Shown: positions 37,051 through 45,239 of the stretch, piece after piece
Layout: each line of letters begins with the position of its first letter
Position numbering within the stretch: the stretch's first letter is position 1
Source: Salinicola halophilus
Lineage (GTDB): Bacteria > Pseudomonadota > Gammaproteobacteria > Pseudomonadales > Halomonadaceae
Direction: 5' to 3'
Length of the DNA: 64,000 bases
NCBI RefSeq assembly: GCF_003206155.1
Contig: NZ_PZJV01000006.1
Coordinates: 184,924-248,923 of the forward strand
Made by a program: the position numbers and the translations under genes
Notes under the pieces: model-generated
Seen by the model: the letters and a program-made list of their open reading frames with translations, nothing else
What the model was told of the DNA's origin: nothing
Databases searched by the model: none

Positions 37051-39141
37051 ATGACTACAGGCAAGAAGATCGCACTCTGGGTGCTGGGCATCGTGCTGGT
37101 ACTGCTCGTGGCGCTGGTGATTGTCGTCGCGACGTTCGATTGGAACCGGCTGAAACCGACCCTCAACGAGCAAGTGTCGCAGGCCCTCGATCGCCCCTTC
37201 GCCATCGAGGGCGACCTCGACGTGCAGTGGGCGCTTCCCGAAGCAGCGGAAGGCCTGGCGCGCTGGATACCCCAACCCCATGTCCGCGCCAACGATGTGC
37301 GTCTCGGCAGTCCCGACGCCGTCACCGATGCCGATCTCGCCACGCTCGAAGCGATCGATGTCGTGCTCTCGCCGCTGCCGCTGCTGTCGCAGACGGTGGC
37401 CATCCCGTCGATCGCCCTCAGCGGCGGTGAGGCGACGCTGGTCAGACTCGAGGACGGAACGAACAACTGGACCTTTAGCGGCGAGGACGAGGCCCAGGCG
37501 TCGAACACCTCTGACGAGGGCAGCACCTGGACCGTGGATATCGGCGAGATCGCTTTCGATCCCATCGACATCCACTACCGGGACGCCATTCTCGCCGCCG
37601 ATGTCGATGCCACGGTCGAACTGCTGGGCGAGCCCATCGCTTTCGAGGAGGTGACCGGTACCGATGGGGCACAGGACGCCCCCGGCAGCGACGAGACGCC
37701 TGCGGCTGACGATGCCTCGGTCGAAAGCGATGTCGTGGACTTTGCCTTCGCCTGGCGCGCCAGCGGCACCTACCGCGATGCCCCCGTGGAAGGTAACGGT
37801 CGTCTAGGGGGGCTCGGTGCCCTTCGCCAAACCGGCAGCCCTTATCCGATCCAGGCAGAACTCGAAGCCGGCGCCACTCAGGTCAGTGTCGATGGCACCC
37901 TGACCGACCCTCTCGCTCCTCAGCGCATCGATCTCGATCTGAGCTTCGCCGGGCAGAATCTGGGGGATCTCTACGACATCATCGGCGTGACGCTTCCCGA
38001 TACGCCGCCCTACTCCACCCGCGGGCACCTGACGGCGGATCTTGCGAGCAACGAAGCGTTGACCTTCCGCTATCGCGATTTCGACGGCCAGATCGGCGAC
38101 AGCGACATCCACGGCGACCTGACCTACCGCCTCGGCGAACCGCGCCCTTCGCTGACCGGAGAAGTCGTCTCACGCCAGCTGCGCTTCGCCGATCTCGCAC
38201 CGCTGATCGGCGCGGACTCCAACGCCGACAAGGCGGATCGAGGCGAAACCTCTCAGCAGCCCGAGGACAAGGTGCTGCCGACCGAAACCTTCGACACCGA
38301 GCAGTGGCGCGCCATGGATGCCGACGTCAAATTCACCGCCGAACGCATCGAGCATGGCGAATCGCTACCGTTGGACGATCTCTATACGCACGTGGTGCTC
38401 GATGACGGTGAAATTCTGCTCGATCCGCTGCGCTTCGGCGTCGCTGGCGGCAATCTCAACACCACCCTGCGGCTCGACGGCAGCCAGGATCCGATGCAGA
38501 GCCGGGTCGATATGCACATTCGTCATCTTCTGCTCAGTCAGCTCTTCCCCGACGTCGAACTGATGCAAAACAGCCGGGGCGAGCTCAACGGCGACGCCAC
38601 CCTGAGCGGCACGGGCAACTCGGTCGCGGCGATTCTCGGTTCGAGCAACGGCAATCTTCAGACGCTCATCAGCGATGGCGTCATCAGCCAGAACCTGATG
38701 GAGCTTGCAGGTCTCAACGTGGGCAACTACCTCGTCGGGCAGCTTTTTGGCGACGAACAGGTCAACATCAACTGTGCCGCGACCAACCTGGAAGTGAACG
38801 ACGGCGTGGCTCGCACGCGGTTCTTCGTCATCGACACCGAGAATGCCTTGGTCCGTATCGATGGCAGCATCAACTTCGCCACCGAAGGTCTCGATCTGAC
38901 CATCGAGCCCGAGAGCAAGGGCGCCCGCGTCTTCACGCTACGCTCACCGCTCTACGTCGAAGGGACGTTCAAGAATCCCTCGCCGGGCGTGGATGCCGGC
39001 TCACTGCTGGCACGAGGTGCCGCCGGCGCCATTCTGGGTACCGTCGCGACCCCCGCCGCTGCGCTACTGGCACTGGTTTCCCCGAGCGCCGACGGCACCA
39101 CGCCCTGCAATGACTTTTTGAGCGAAGTGCAGACGGAATGA
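37051..39141 (+). CDS. AsmA-family membrane-anchored protein
   Basis: About 696 residues. A short cytoplasmic tail and one N-terminal helix (KKIALWVLGIVLVLLVALVIVVA) anchor a large periplasmic beta-rich domain starting DWNRLKPTLNEQVSQALDRPFAIEGDLDV, the AsmA signature. The C-terminal AsmA region has LLSQLFPDVELMQNSRGELNGDATLSGTG and SEGLDL-type repeats, ending near TPCNDFL. AsmA-like proteins are thought to help move phospholipids to the outer membrane. An upstream in-frame GTG at 37033 is an alternative start. Confidence 0.9.
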   Translation: MTTGKKIALWVLGIVLVLLVALVIVVATFDWNRLKPTLNEQVSQALDRPFAIEGDLDVQWALPEAAEGLARWIPQPHVRANDVRLGSPDAVTDADLATLEAIDVVLSPLPLLSQTVAIPSIALSGGEATLVRLEDGTNNWTFSGEDEAQASNTSDEGSTWTVDIGEIAFDPIDIHYRDAILAADVDATVELLGEPIAFEEVTGTDGAQDAPGSDETPAADDASVESDVVDFAFAWRASGTYRDAPVEGNGRLGGLGALRQTGSPYPIQAELEAGATQVSVDGTLTDPLAPQRIDLDLSFAGQNLGDLYDIIGVTLPDTPPYSTRGHLTADLASNEALTFRYRDFDGQIGDSDIHGDLTYRLGEPRPSLTGEVVSRQLRFADLAPLIGADSNADKADRGETSQQPEDKVLPTETFDTEQWRAMDADVKFTAERIEHGESLPLDDLYTHVVLDDGEILLDPLRFGVAGGNLNTTLRLDGSQDPMQSRVDMHIRHLLLSQLFPDVELMQNSRGELNGDATLSGTGNSVAAILGSSNGNLQTLISDGVISQNLMELAGLNVGNYLVGQLFGDEQVNINCAATNLEVNDGVARTRFFVIDTENALVRIDGSINFATEGLDLTIEPESKGARVFTLRSPLYVEGTFKNPSPGVDAGSLLARGAAGAILGTVATPAAALLALVSPSADGTTPCNDFLSEVQTE

Positions 39142-39181
39142 TCGCTCGGAACGCCGGGCCAATCACGCAAACGCTGTTCAA

Positions 39182-39197
39182 TGTTTCACGTGAAACG
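39182..39197. promoter_or_regulatory. parS site 5 (one mismatch)
   Basis: TGTTTCACGTGAAACG; only the last base departs from the consensus. It lies 40 bp after the asmA-like gene. Confidence 0.8.
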
Positions 39198-39222
39198 CCA
39201 AGGCGCTAATCGAGACATGCCA

Positions 39223-39238
39223 TGTTTCATGTGAAACA
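39223..39238. promoter_or_regulatory. parS site 6 (one central mismatch)
   Basis: TGTTTCATGTGAAACA; the only change is C to T at the centre. It is 41 bp from site 5, measured start to start. Confidence 0.65.
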
Positions 39239-39334
39239 TGCCGTGAGGGGAAAGGCGGCAGGGCATAAATACGAAAGCCGCCTGCCCCGAGCCAGCCTGT
39301 CGCGGGTCGTACGCAAACCGGCTCGAAAACGAAA

Positions 39335-39364
39335 GCGCGGAACCCGAATCAGCGGGTTCCGCGC
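39335..39364 (-). terminator. Terminator of the small coiled-coil gene
   Basis: Perfect 12-bp stem GCGCGGAACCCG with a 6-base loop; read on the minus strand it is followed by TTTCGTTTTC, 25 bases after the stop of the 133-residue gene. Confidence 0.75.
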
Positions 39365-39388
39365 GCGACGTCATATCACGAGTTCGAG

Positions 39389-39790
39389 TTACTGCGACGC
39401 CTGCTCCTCACGATACTGCTCTCCCAGACTATCGAGCGCATCGATGAGCTTGTCGATCTCCTCTTCGAAACGGCGCTGCTGCTGAGAATAGAAATGCCGG
39501 GTGAAGGACGCGCCGCGATGTCGCTTCACCAGATCCTCGAACTGCGATTTGAGCGCCTGGGTGTGGAATCGAAGACGCTCGGTCAGAAACGTCGCTTGGC
39601 CCTGGTGGCAGGCGACGTCCATCAGCGCACGGATCTGCACGGTGAGCAGATAGAGCTGCATGACATTGCGTTCCTGCACCTCCTTCTGCGTCGAGACGCT
39701 GTCGTCGAGCAGATTGATGGCGCTCATCTCACAGCAGTCGGTCACGTCGGCGGCAGGCTCGCGAGCGTCATACGCTTCGGCTTTCGACAT
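39389..39790 (-). CDS. Small helical (coiled-coil) protein of unknown function
   Basis: 133 residues, no signal or membrane segment. The sequence is almost entirely helical and rich in Gln, Glu and Arg, with NVMQLYLLTVQIRALMDVACHQGQATFLTERLRFHTQAL and a C-terminal coiled coil FYSQQQRRFEEEIDKLIDALDSLGEQY. I do not recognise a named family. It has its own terminator and lies beside parS sites 5 and 6. Confidence 0.8.
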   Translation of the reverse strand: MSKAEAYDAREPAADVTDCCEMSAINLLDDSVSTQKEVQERNVMQLYLLTVQIRALMDVACHQGQATFLTERLRFHTQALKSQFEDLVKRHRGASFTRHFYSQQQRRFEEEIDKLIDALDSLGEQYREEQASQ

Positions 39791-39893
39791 GGTGCCCTCC
39801 GGGTTCGGTTGCGTACGCTTTCAGTCTATCAAGCGTGGTCGCCCTACCCGGTCGCCCTTTAGTCGCATGGGACGGTGTGCCGCAGGGGCCTCG

Positions 39894-39938
39894 ACGCAGG
39901 CCGCCTGAACGCAGGCCGCCTGAACGCAGGCCGCCTAA
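39894..39938. repeat. Three 15-bp tandem units
   Basis: ACGCAGGCCGCCTGA twice and ACGCAGGCCGCCTAA once, with no interruption, in the 217-bp gap between the coiled-coil gene and the aldehyde dehydrogenase gene. Confidence 0.95.
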
Positions 39939-40007
39939 AGCGTAATGGCAAGGCGTGCCTCGAGCGCTCACATTGGTAGGTCCCTCTCCCATCTCGAGGT
40001 ACCGATC

Positions 40008-41528
40008 ATGCGCTACGCCAATCCCAATACCGCCAACGCTCTCGTCGAGTTCGCCAGACGCTACGACAACTACATAGGCGGTAAGTGGACCGCCCCTGTC
40101 GACGGTCGCTACTTCGAGAACGTCACGCCGGTCACCGGTGACGTCTTCTGCGAGGTCGCGCGCTCCAGCGAAGCCGACATCGAACTCGCCCTCGACGCCG
40201 CCCACGCCGCTGCCCCCGCCTGGGGCAAGTGCGCCGCTCAGGCACGCGCCGAGGTACTGCTCAAGATCGCCGATCGGCTCGAGCAGAATCTCGAGAGTCT
40301 CGCCGTCGCCGAAACCTGGGACAACGGCAAACCGGTACGCGAGACGCTGGCGGCGGATCTGCCGCTCGCCGTCGATCACTTCCGCTATTTCGCCGGCTGC
40401 ATTCGCGCCCAGGAGGGCACCGCCGCCGAGATCGACGAGCACACCGCCTCGTACCATTTTCACGAGCCGCTTGGCGTGGTGGGCCAGATCATTCCGTGGA
40501 ACTTCCCCATCCTCATGGCGAGCTGGAAACTGGCACCGGCCTTGGCCGCGGGCAACTGCGTGGTGCTCAAGCCCGCCGAGCAGACTCCGGTGTCGATCCT
40601 CAAGGTGATGGAGCTGATTGCCGACCTGCTGCCGGACGGCGTGGTCAACATCGTCAACGGCTACGGCGAAGAGGCCGGCCAGGCGCTCGCCAGCAGCAAG
40701 CGGATCGCCAAGATCGCCTTTACCGGCTCCACGCCTATCGGCTCGCACATCATGAAATGCGCCGCGGAGAACATCATTCCCTCCACGGTGGAGCTCGGGG
40801 GCAAGTCTCCCAACATCTACTTCGCCGACATCATGCAGGGCGAGCCCGCGTTCATCGACAAGTGCGCCGAGGGGCTCGTGATGGGCTTTCTCAACCAAGG
40901 CGAGGTCTGTACCTGCCCGTCGCGGGCCTTGGTCCAGGAGAGCATCTTCGACGACTTCATGGCACGCGTGATCGAACGGGTGAAGACGATCAAGCGCGGC
41001 CACCCGCTGGATACCGACACTCAGGTGGGCGCTCAGGCCTCCCAGGAGCAGTTCGACAAGATCATGGCCTACATGGAGGTCGCCCGCGGCGAAGGCGCTG
41101 AGTTTCTCGCCGGTGGTGAACGGGAGTCGGTCGACGACGATCTTTCCCGCGGCTACTACATCCAGCCGACACTGCTGAAGGGCAACAACAGGATGCGTGT
41201 CTTTCAGGAGGAGATCTTCGGCCCGGTGGTATCGGTGACCACCTTCAGAGACGAGGCCGAAGCGCTCGCCATTGCCAACGATACCGAGTTCGGCCTCGGC
41301 GCCGGGGTCTGGACCCGCGACATCAATCTCGCCTACCGCATGGGCCGGGCCATTCAGGCCGGTCGCGTCTGGACCAACTGCTATCACCATTATCCGGCTC
41401 ACGCCGCCTTCGGTGGCTACAAGAAATCCGGCGTCGGGCGTGAAACGCACAAGATGGCGCTCGAGCACTATCAGCAGACCAAGAACCTGCTGGTGAGCTA
41501 CGACATCAATCCCATGGGGTTTTTCTGA
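40008..41528 (+). CDS. NAD-dependent aldehyde dehydrogenase (AldB/ExaC type)
   Basis: 506 residues, as for AldB and ExaC (506-512). It oxidises aldehydes to acids. The NAD site includes [25 protein letters not shown] and [12 protein letters not shown], the general base Glu is in [11 protein letters not shown], and the catalytic Cys in [16 protein letters not shown] (about 302). The C-terminal [30 protein letters not shown] is typical of the subgroup. GAGGT precedes the ATG at 40008. An acetaldehyde-type substrate is inferred from the subgroup only. Confidence 0.93.
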   Translation: MRYANPNTANALVEFARRYDNYIGGKWTAPVDGRYFENVTPVTGDVFCEVARSSEADIELALDAAHAAAPAWGKCAAQARAEVLLKIADRLEQNLESLAVAETWDNGKPVRETLAADLPLAVDHFRYFAGCIRAQEGTAAEIDEHTASYHFHEPLGVVGQIIPWNFPILMASWKLAPALAAGNCVVLKPAEQTPVSILKVMELIADLLPDGVVNIVNGYGEEAGQALASSKRIAKIAFTGSTPIGSHIMKCAAENIIPSTVELGGKSPNIYFADIMQGEPAFIDKCAEGLVMGFLNQGEVCTCPSRALVQESIFDDFMARVIERVKTIKRGHPLDTDTQVGAQASQEQFDKIMAYMEVARGEGAEFLAGGERESVDDDLSRGYYIQPTLLKGNNRMRVFQEEIFGPVVSVTTFRDEAEALAIANDTEFGLGAGVWTRDINLAYRMGRAIQAGRVWTNCYHHYPAHAAFGGYKKSGVGRETHKMALEHYQQTKNLLVSYDINPMGFF

Positions 41529-41563
41529 GGGCCGTACGGCGCCTCGATCACCGTCGACAACGC

Positions 41564-41593
41564 CCCGGTCGCGCTCATCAGAACGCGACCGGG
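41564..41593 (+). terminator. Terminator of the aldehyde dehydrogenase gene
   Basis: Perfect 10-bp stem CCCGGTCGCG with a 10-base loop, 35 bases after the stop; the T-tract is weak. Confidence 0.6.
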
Positions 41594-41640
41594 TCGTCGT
41601 GTACGTCTACGCTCGAGACTCAATCCGAAGGGGTGCTGTG

Positions 41641-41937
41641 ATGAAGGATCTCACCACGTTCACGCAAAGCCTCGACGCGGCCGAACCGCCGACGCCTCTG
41701 TCTCCCGAACTGCTCGCCCTGTGGTGGGCGGGCAGGTCCGAGTGGTCGAAAGCGCACGCCCAGGTCGATACCGCCAAGGGCGTCGATGCCGCCTGGGTTC
41801 ACGCCTACCTGCATCGCTGGGAGGGGGACCTGGGCAATGCCAATTACTGGTACGCGAAAGCGGGCCGCTGCATGCCCGACCAGAGCCTGGACGAAGAGTG
41901 GCGGCGCATCACGGAAACGCTGATCGAACGCCGCTGA
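41641..41937 (+). CDS. Small conserved-looking protein with TPR-like pattern
   Basis: 98 residues, starting MKDLTTFTQSL with AAGGGG upstream. The core LLALWWAGRSEWSKAHAQVDTAKGVDAAWVHAYLHRWEGDLGNANYWYAKAGR has the spacing of aromatic and Ala residues of one or two tetratricopeptide-like helical pairs. No catalytic motif, signal peptide or membrane helix. It is probably cytoplasmic; function unknown. Confidence 0.8.
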   Translation: MKDLTTFTQSLDAAEPPTPLSPELLALWWAGRSEWSKAHAQVDTAKGVDAAWVHAYLHRWEGDLGNANYWYAKAGRCMPDQSLDEEWRRITETLIERR

Positions 41938-41964
41938 GTCCCCGACTCGCCCCTGCGCCCAAGT

Positions 41965-42951
41965 TCATGGCGCAGCGATGAGTGAAGCGAAACGCAGCGG
42001 GTCGACGTTGCCGCCACTGATGACGATACCGATCCGCAGACCCTGCCAGGGCTCGGCATTGGCGAAGGCCGCCGCCACGGCCAGACAGCCCGTGGGCTCG
42101 ACGAACTGCTTCATGCGACTCGCCATGAACGTCATGGCGTCGACGAGCTCGGCGTCGCTGACCGTGACGATGGCGTCGACGCACTGACGAATGACGCCGA
42201 AGGTGAGATCTCCGAGCGCCGCGGTCTGCGCCCCATCGGCGATGGTTCGCGGGGTATCGATGGCGACGATGGCATCGCGCGCCAGGCTCTGCTGACCGTC
42301 GTTGCCGGCTTCGGGCTCCACGCCGATCACCCGGCAGTTCGGATAGCGAGCGCGGGCCACGGTGGCACAGCCGGACAGCAGCCCGCCACCGCCGAGCGGG
42401 ACGAGCAGCAGGTCGAGCTCGCCGGCCTCGTCGAACAGCTCGTTGGCGACGGTCCCCTGCCCCGCCATCACGTGGGGGTGATTGAAGGGCGGCACCAGCG
42501 TCAGTCCCTCGCGCTCGGCAAGCCCTCTCCCCAGCGCCTCGCGATCCTCGGTGTAGCGATCGTAGAGCACCACTTCGGCGCCGTAGCCCCGCGTCGCGGC
42601 GATCTTGGCCTCGGGGGCGTCCTCGGGCATCACGATCACCGCGCGCATCGCCTTGAGCCGTGCCGAGAGCGCGATCGCCTGAGCATGGTTACCGGAAGAG
42701 AACGCGACTACCCCGGCTCGCTGCTGCGCTGCATCGAAGCGGTCGAGCGCGTTGTAGCCACCGCGAAACTTGAAAGCGCCGATACGCTGCAGATGCTCCG
42801 CCTTGAAGTGCAGAGTCGCCTGCGCCCGGGCATCCGCCGTTGCCGAACGCAGTACCGGCGTGCGATGGGCGACCCCTTCGAGTCGGCGCTGAGCCGAGAG
42901 AACGTCGTCGTAGTCGATCGCAAGCGCGCGACCGCCGGCTGAATGCTGCAT
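41965..42951 (-). CDS. PLP-dependent threonine/serine dehydratase-like enzyme
   Basis: 328 residues, fold type II. The Schiff-base Lys is in RIGAFKFRGGYNAL (about 60), the SSGNHAQAIAL loop binds the substrate carboxylate, and VPLGGGGLLSGCA binds the PLP phosphate. There is no ACT regulatory domain, unlike ilvA at 4.6 kb, so this is a catabolic-type dehydratase, serine racemase or threo-3-hydroxyaspartate ammonia-lyase. GGGAG lies before the ATG at 42951. The context (aldehyde dehydrogenase, GABA genes) suggests amino acid degradation. Confidence 0.88.
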   Translation of the reverse strand: MQHSAGGRALAIDYDDVLSAQRRLEGVAHRTPVLRSATADARAQATLHFKAEHLQRIGAFKFRGGYNALDRFDAAQQRAGVVAFSSGNHAQAIALSARLKAMRAVIVMPEDAPEAKIAATRGYGAEVVLYDRYTEDREALGRGLAEREGLTLVPPFNHPHVMAGQGTVANELFDEAGELDLLLVPLGGGGLLSGCATVARARYPNCRVIGVEPEAGNDGQQSLARDAIVAIDTPRTIADGAQTAALGDLTFGVIRQCVDAIVTVSDAELVDAMTFMASRMKQFVEPTGCLAVAAAFANAEPWQGLRIGIVISGGNVDPLRFASLIAAP

Positions 42952-43131
42952 GACTGACTCCCACACTATCTAACGGAAACTGAAGCCGGGACGGGGCGAT
43001 ATCGTACGCTCTGTCATTCCATCGGGGTGCTCCAGCGTCTAAGGTCGACACGTTGGCCTCACCCCGGCAGCACCCCGGCCGCCTGTCGATGCCTGATAAT
43101 GACCTGCAAACCTCTGCGACGGAAGCGAACC

Positions 43132-43605
43132 ATGGCACCCCCCGAGACCACCTGGCACATCGGTACCGCGTTGGACGCGACCACGCTCTACGAGCTGCTC
43201 GCTCTTCGCGTCGCGGTCTTCGTGGTCGAGCAGCGCTGCGCCTATCAGGAGCTCGACGGCCAGGACCTGCTGGCGACGACCCAGCACCTGCTGGTGCATC
43301 GCGAGGGCCGACTCGCCGCCACGCTGCGGCTGCTCGCGCCGAGCGATCCGCGAGAAGCGATCGCCATCGGCCGCGTCGTGATCGCCCCTGCCCAACGCGG
43401 CTCGGGTCTCGGTCACGCGCTGATGCAGGAAGCACTGCAGCGAATCGAGACAGCCTGGCCAGAGCGCGACGCCTACCTCTCCGCGCAGGCGCATCTCCAA
43501 CACTTCTACGCCGGCCACGGTTTTCGGGCCGTCACCGACGTCTATCTCGAAGACGATATTCCTCATATCGGCATGCATCGCCCTGTCGCCCATCAGACGC
43601 CGTGA
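43132..43605 (+). CDS. ElaA-like GNAT N-acetyltransferase
   Basis: 157 residues. The N-terminal TLYELLALRVAVFVVEQRCAYQELDGQDLLATTQHLL is the ElaA-type start, and AIGRVVIAPAQRGSGLGHALMQEAL carries the acetyl-CoA pyrophosphate loop. HLQHFYAGHGFRAV near the C-terminus is typical of the group. The ATG at 43132 follows GGAAG by 6 bases; the upstream frame adds 35 unlikely residues. The acceptor substrate is unknown. It is divergent from the dehydratase gene. Confidence 0.88.
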   Translation: MAPPETTWHIGTALDATTLYELLALRVAVFVVEQRCAYQELDGQDLLATTQHLLVHREGRLAATLRLLAPSDPREAIAIGRVVIAPAQRGSGLGHALMQEALQRIETAWPERDAYLSAQAHLQHFYAGHGFRAVTDVYLEDDIPHIGMHRPVAHQTP

Positions 43606-43641
43606 GCCTTCTCCCCTGCGGTGAAGACCCGGGACCAACAA

Positions 43642-43673
43642 AAAGGCCGATATCCTCGCGGATACCGGCCTTT
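43642..43673. terminator. Bidirectional terminator
   Basis: AAAGGCCG..ATCC and GGAT..CGGCCTTT pair around a TCGC loop with one internal mismatch, A- and T-rich on the outer sides, between the convergent acetyltransferase and gabT genes. Confidence 0.7.
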
Positions 43674-43719
43674 CACTTAGCTTCGCCGGACGCTCATGGA
43701 GCCCGGTCTGTCTCGGGGT

Positions 43720-43846
43720 CAGGCAGTCATGTGGCCCGGTGTGCCTTCAGGCAGTCCTGTCTTCCGGTCAGACAGGCGTTCAGGCAGTCATGTGACCCGG
43801 TATGCCTTCAGGCAGTCATGTGACCCGGTATGCCTTCAGGCAGTCA
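43720..43846. repeat. About four-and-a-half 28-bp tandem units ending at the gabT stop
   Basis: Units begin CAGGCAGTC at 43720, 43748, 43781, 43809 and 43837. The third and fourth (28 bp) are identical, the first differs at two positions, and the second is 33 bp and diverged. The fifth is partial and contains the gabT stop, so the array looks like an outward duplication of the 3' end of gabT. Confidence 0.93.
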
Positions 43847-45107
43847 TTTCGTCGAGCAGCGTCTCGATCAGCGAGAACCCTTCCTCGAGCACGTCATCGC
43901 CGATGGTCACCGGCATCAGAAAGCGGATCGTGTTGCCGTAGAGCCCGCAGGAGAGCAGGATCAGGCCGCGCTCGCGTGCCTCGCGGCAGAGCTTGCCGGT
44001 GAGTTCGGTGGCCGGCGAGCCGTCTTTCTCGACCAGGTCGAAGGCCGCCATCGCGCCCAGCGCGCGGCCACGGACGACACAGTCGAAGCGCGCCTCCCAA
44101 GCGTTGAACTGCGACTTGAGCTTCTCCCCGAGCCCCTGGCTCTTCTCCAGGATGTTCTCTTCCTCGAACACTTCCAGGACGGCGAGTACCGCGGCGCAGG
44201 AGACCGGGCTACCGGTATAGGTGCCGCCGAGCGAGTTGCCGCCGGAGGCGTCCATCACCGTGTCGGTGCCGACCACGGCGGAGATCGGCATGCCGTCGGC
44301 CATGCTCTTGGCCATGGTCATGATGTCCGGCTCGATCCCGGCGTGCTCGATGGCGAAGAGCTTGCCGGTGCGCCCGAAACCGGACTGCACTTCATCGACG
44401 ATCATCAGGATGCCGTGCTCGTCGCAGATTTCGCGAATCGCCTTCAGAAAACTCGCCGGCGCCGCGTGGAAGCCGCCCTCGCCCAGTACCGGCTCGATCA
44501 CGATCGCCGCGGTGTCGCTGGGATTGGCGTCGCTCTTGAGCGTCATCTTGAGATGGCGCAGAGCCTCCTCTTCGCTGACGCCGATGGAGGGCACCGGGTA
44601 GGGCGCGCGGTAGACCTGCCCCGGCATCGGGCCGAAGTCGGTGCGGTACGGGGCGACCTTGCCGTTCATCGCCATGGTCATGAACGTGCGGCCGTGATAG
44701 CCGCCGGTGAAGCAGATCACGCCGGAGCGGCCGGTGGCGGCGCGGGCGACCTTCACCGCGTTCTCGAGCGCTTCGGCGCCGGAGTTGGCGAGCATCACCT
44801 TGGCGTGTCCGCGTACCGGCGTCAGCTCGCTCAGCTTCTGAGCGACGCGCACGTAGCCTTCATAGGGCATCACCGTCTGGCAGGTGTGCATCACACGGTC
44901 GAGCTGCGCCTTCACCGCCTCGACCACCTTGGGGTGGCGATGGCCGATGTTGAGCACGCCGATACCGCCGGCGAAGTCGATGAAGCGCTTGCCGTCCTCG
45001 TCCCACAGCTCGGCGTTTTCCGCCTTGGCCGCGAACTGGGTGGCGGGGCTGGCGGCGCCGCTCGCGACATAGCGCTGCTTGAGTTCGTTGAGTTCTGCGT
45101 TGGTCAT
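43836..45107 (-). CDS. gabT: 4-aminobutyrate aminotransferase
   Basis: 423 residues (E. coli GabT 426), class III PLP transaminase moving the amino group of GABA to 2-oxoglutarate. Seen: FIDFAGGIGVLNIGHRHP, MLANSGAEALENAVKVARAATGR, FTGGYHGRTFMTMAMNG, VIEPVLGEGGF, MIVDEVQSGFGRTGKLFAIEH and the PLP Lys in TMAKSMADGMPISAVVG (about 268). It is downstream of an APC permease and a divergent MocR regulator, forming a GABA-use module. No gabD is adjacent. Confidence 0.94.
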   Translation of the reverse strand: MTNAELNELKQRYVASGAASPATQFAAKAENAELWDEDGKRFIDFAGGIGVLNIGHRHPKVVEAVKAQLDRVMHTCQTVMPYEGYVRVAQKLSELTPVRGHAKVMLANSGAEALENAVKVARAATGRSGVICFTGGYHGRTFMTMAMNGKVAPYRTDFGPMPGQVYRAPYPVPSIGVSEEEALRHLKMTLKSDANPSDTAAIVIEPVLGEGGFHAAPASFLKAIREICDEHGILMIVDEVQSGFGRTGKLFAIEHAGIEPDIMTMAKSMADGMPISAVVGTDTVMDASGGNSLGGTYTGSPVSCAAVLAVLEVFEEENILEKSQGLGEKLKSQFNAWEARFDCVVRGRALGAMAAFDLVEKDGSPATELTGKLCREARERGLILLSCGLYGNTIRFLMPVTIGDDVLEEGFSLIETLLDEMTA

Positions 45108-45239
45108 GATTCACTCCTCTTGGCGCGGCGCGTTACGCCGCGACTCTCGATGCGCGTCGTCGATGGCGAGCGTCGGCGCCGCGCGCGGTAGTCTAGGCAC
45201 CCCTGCCGACGCTCGGCAGGGGATCGGGCGGTGTCGCGA

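Noticed and set aside
39768-41468. 566-codon open frame on the minus strand
   Set aside because: Antisense to the well-supported aldehyde dehydrogenase gene; no recognisable motif.
43720-43846. CRISPR array
   Set aside because: The 28-bp units follow each other without spacers, and no cas gene is in the window.
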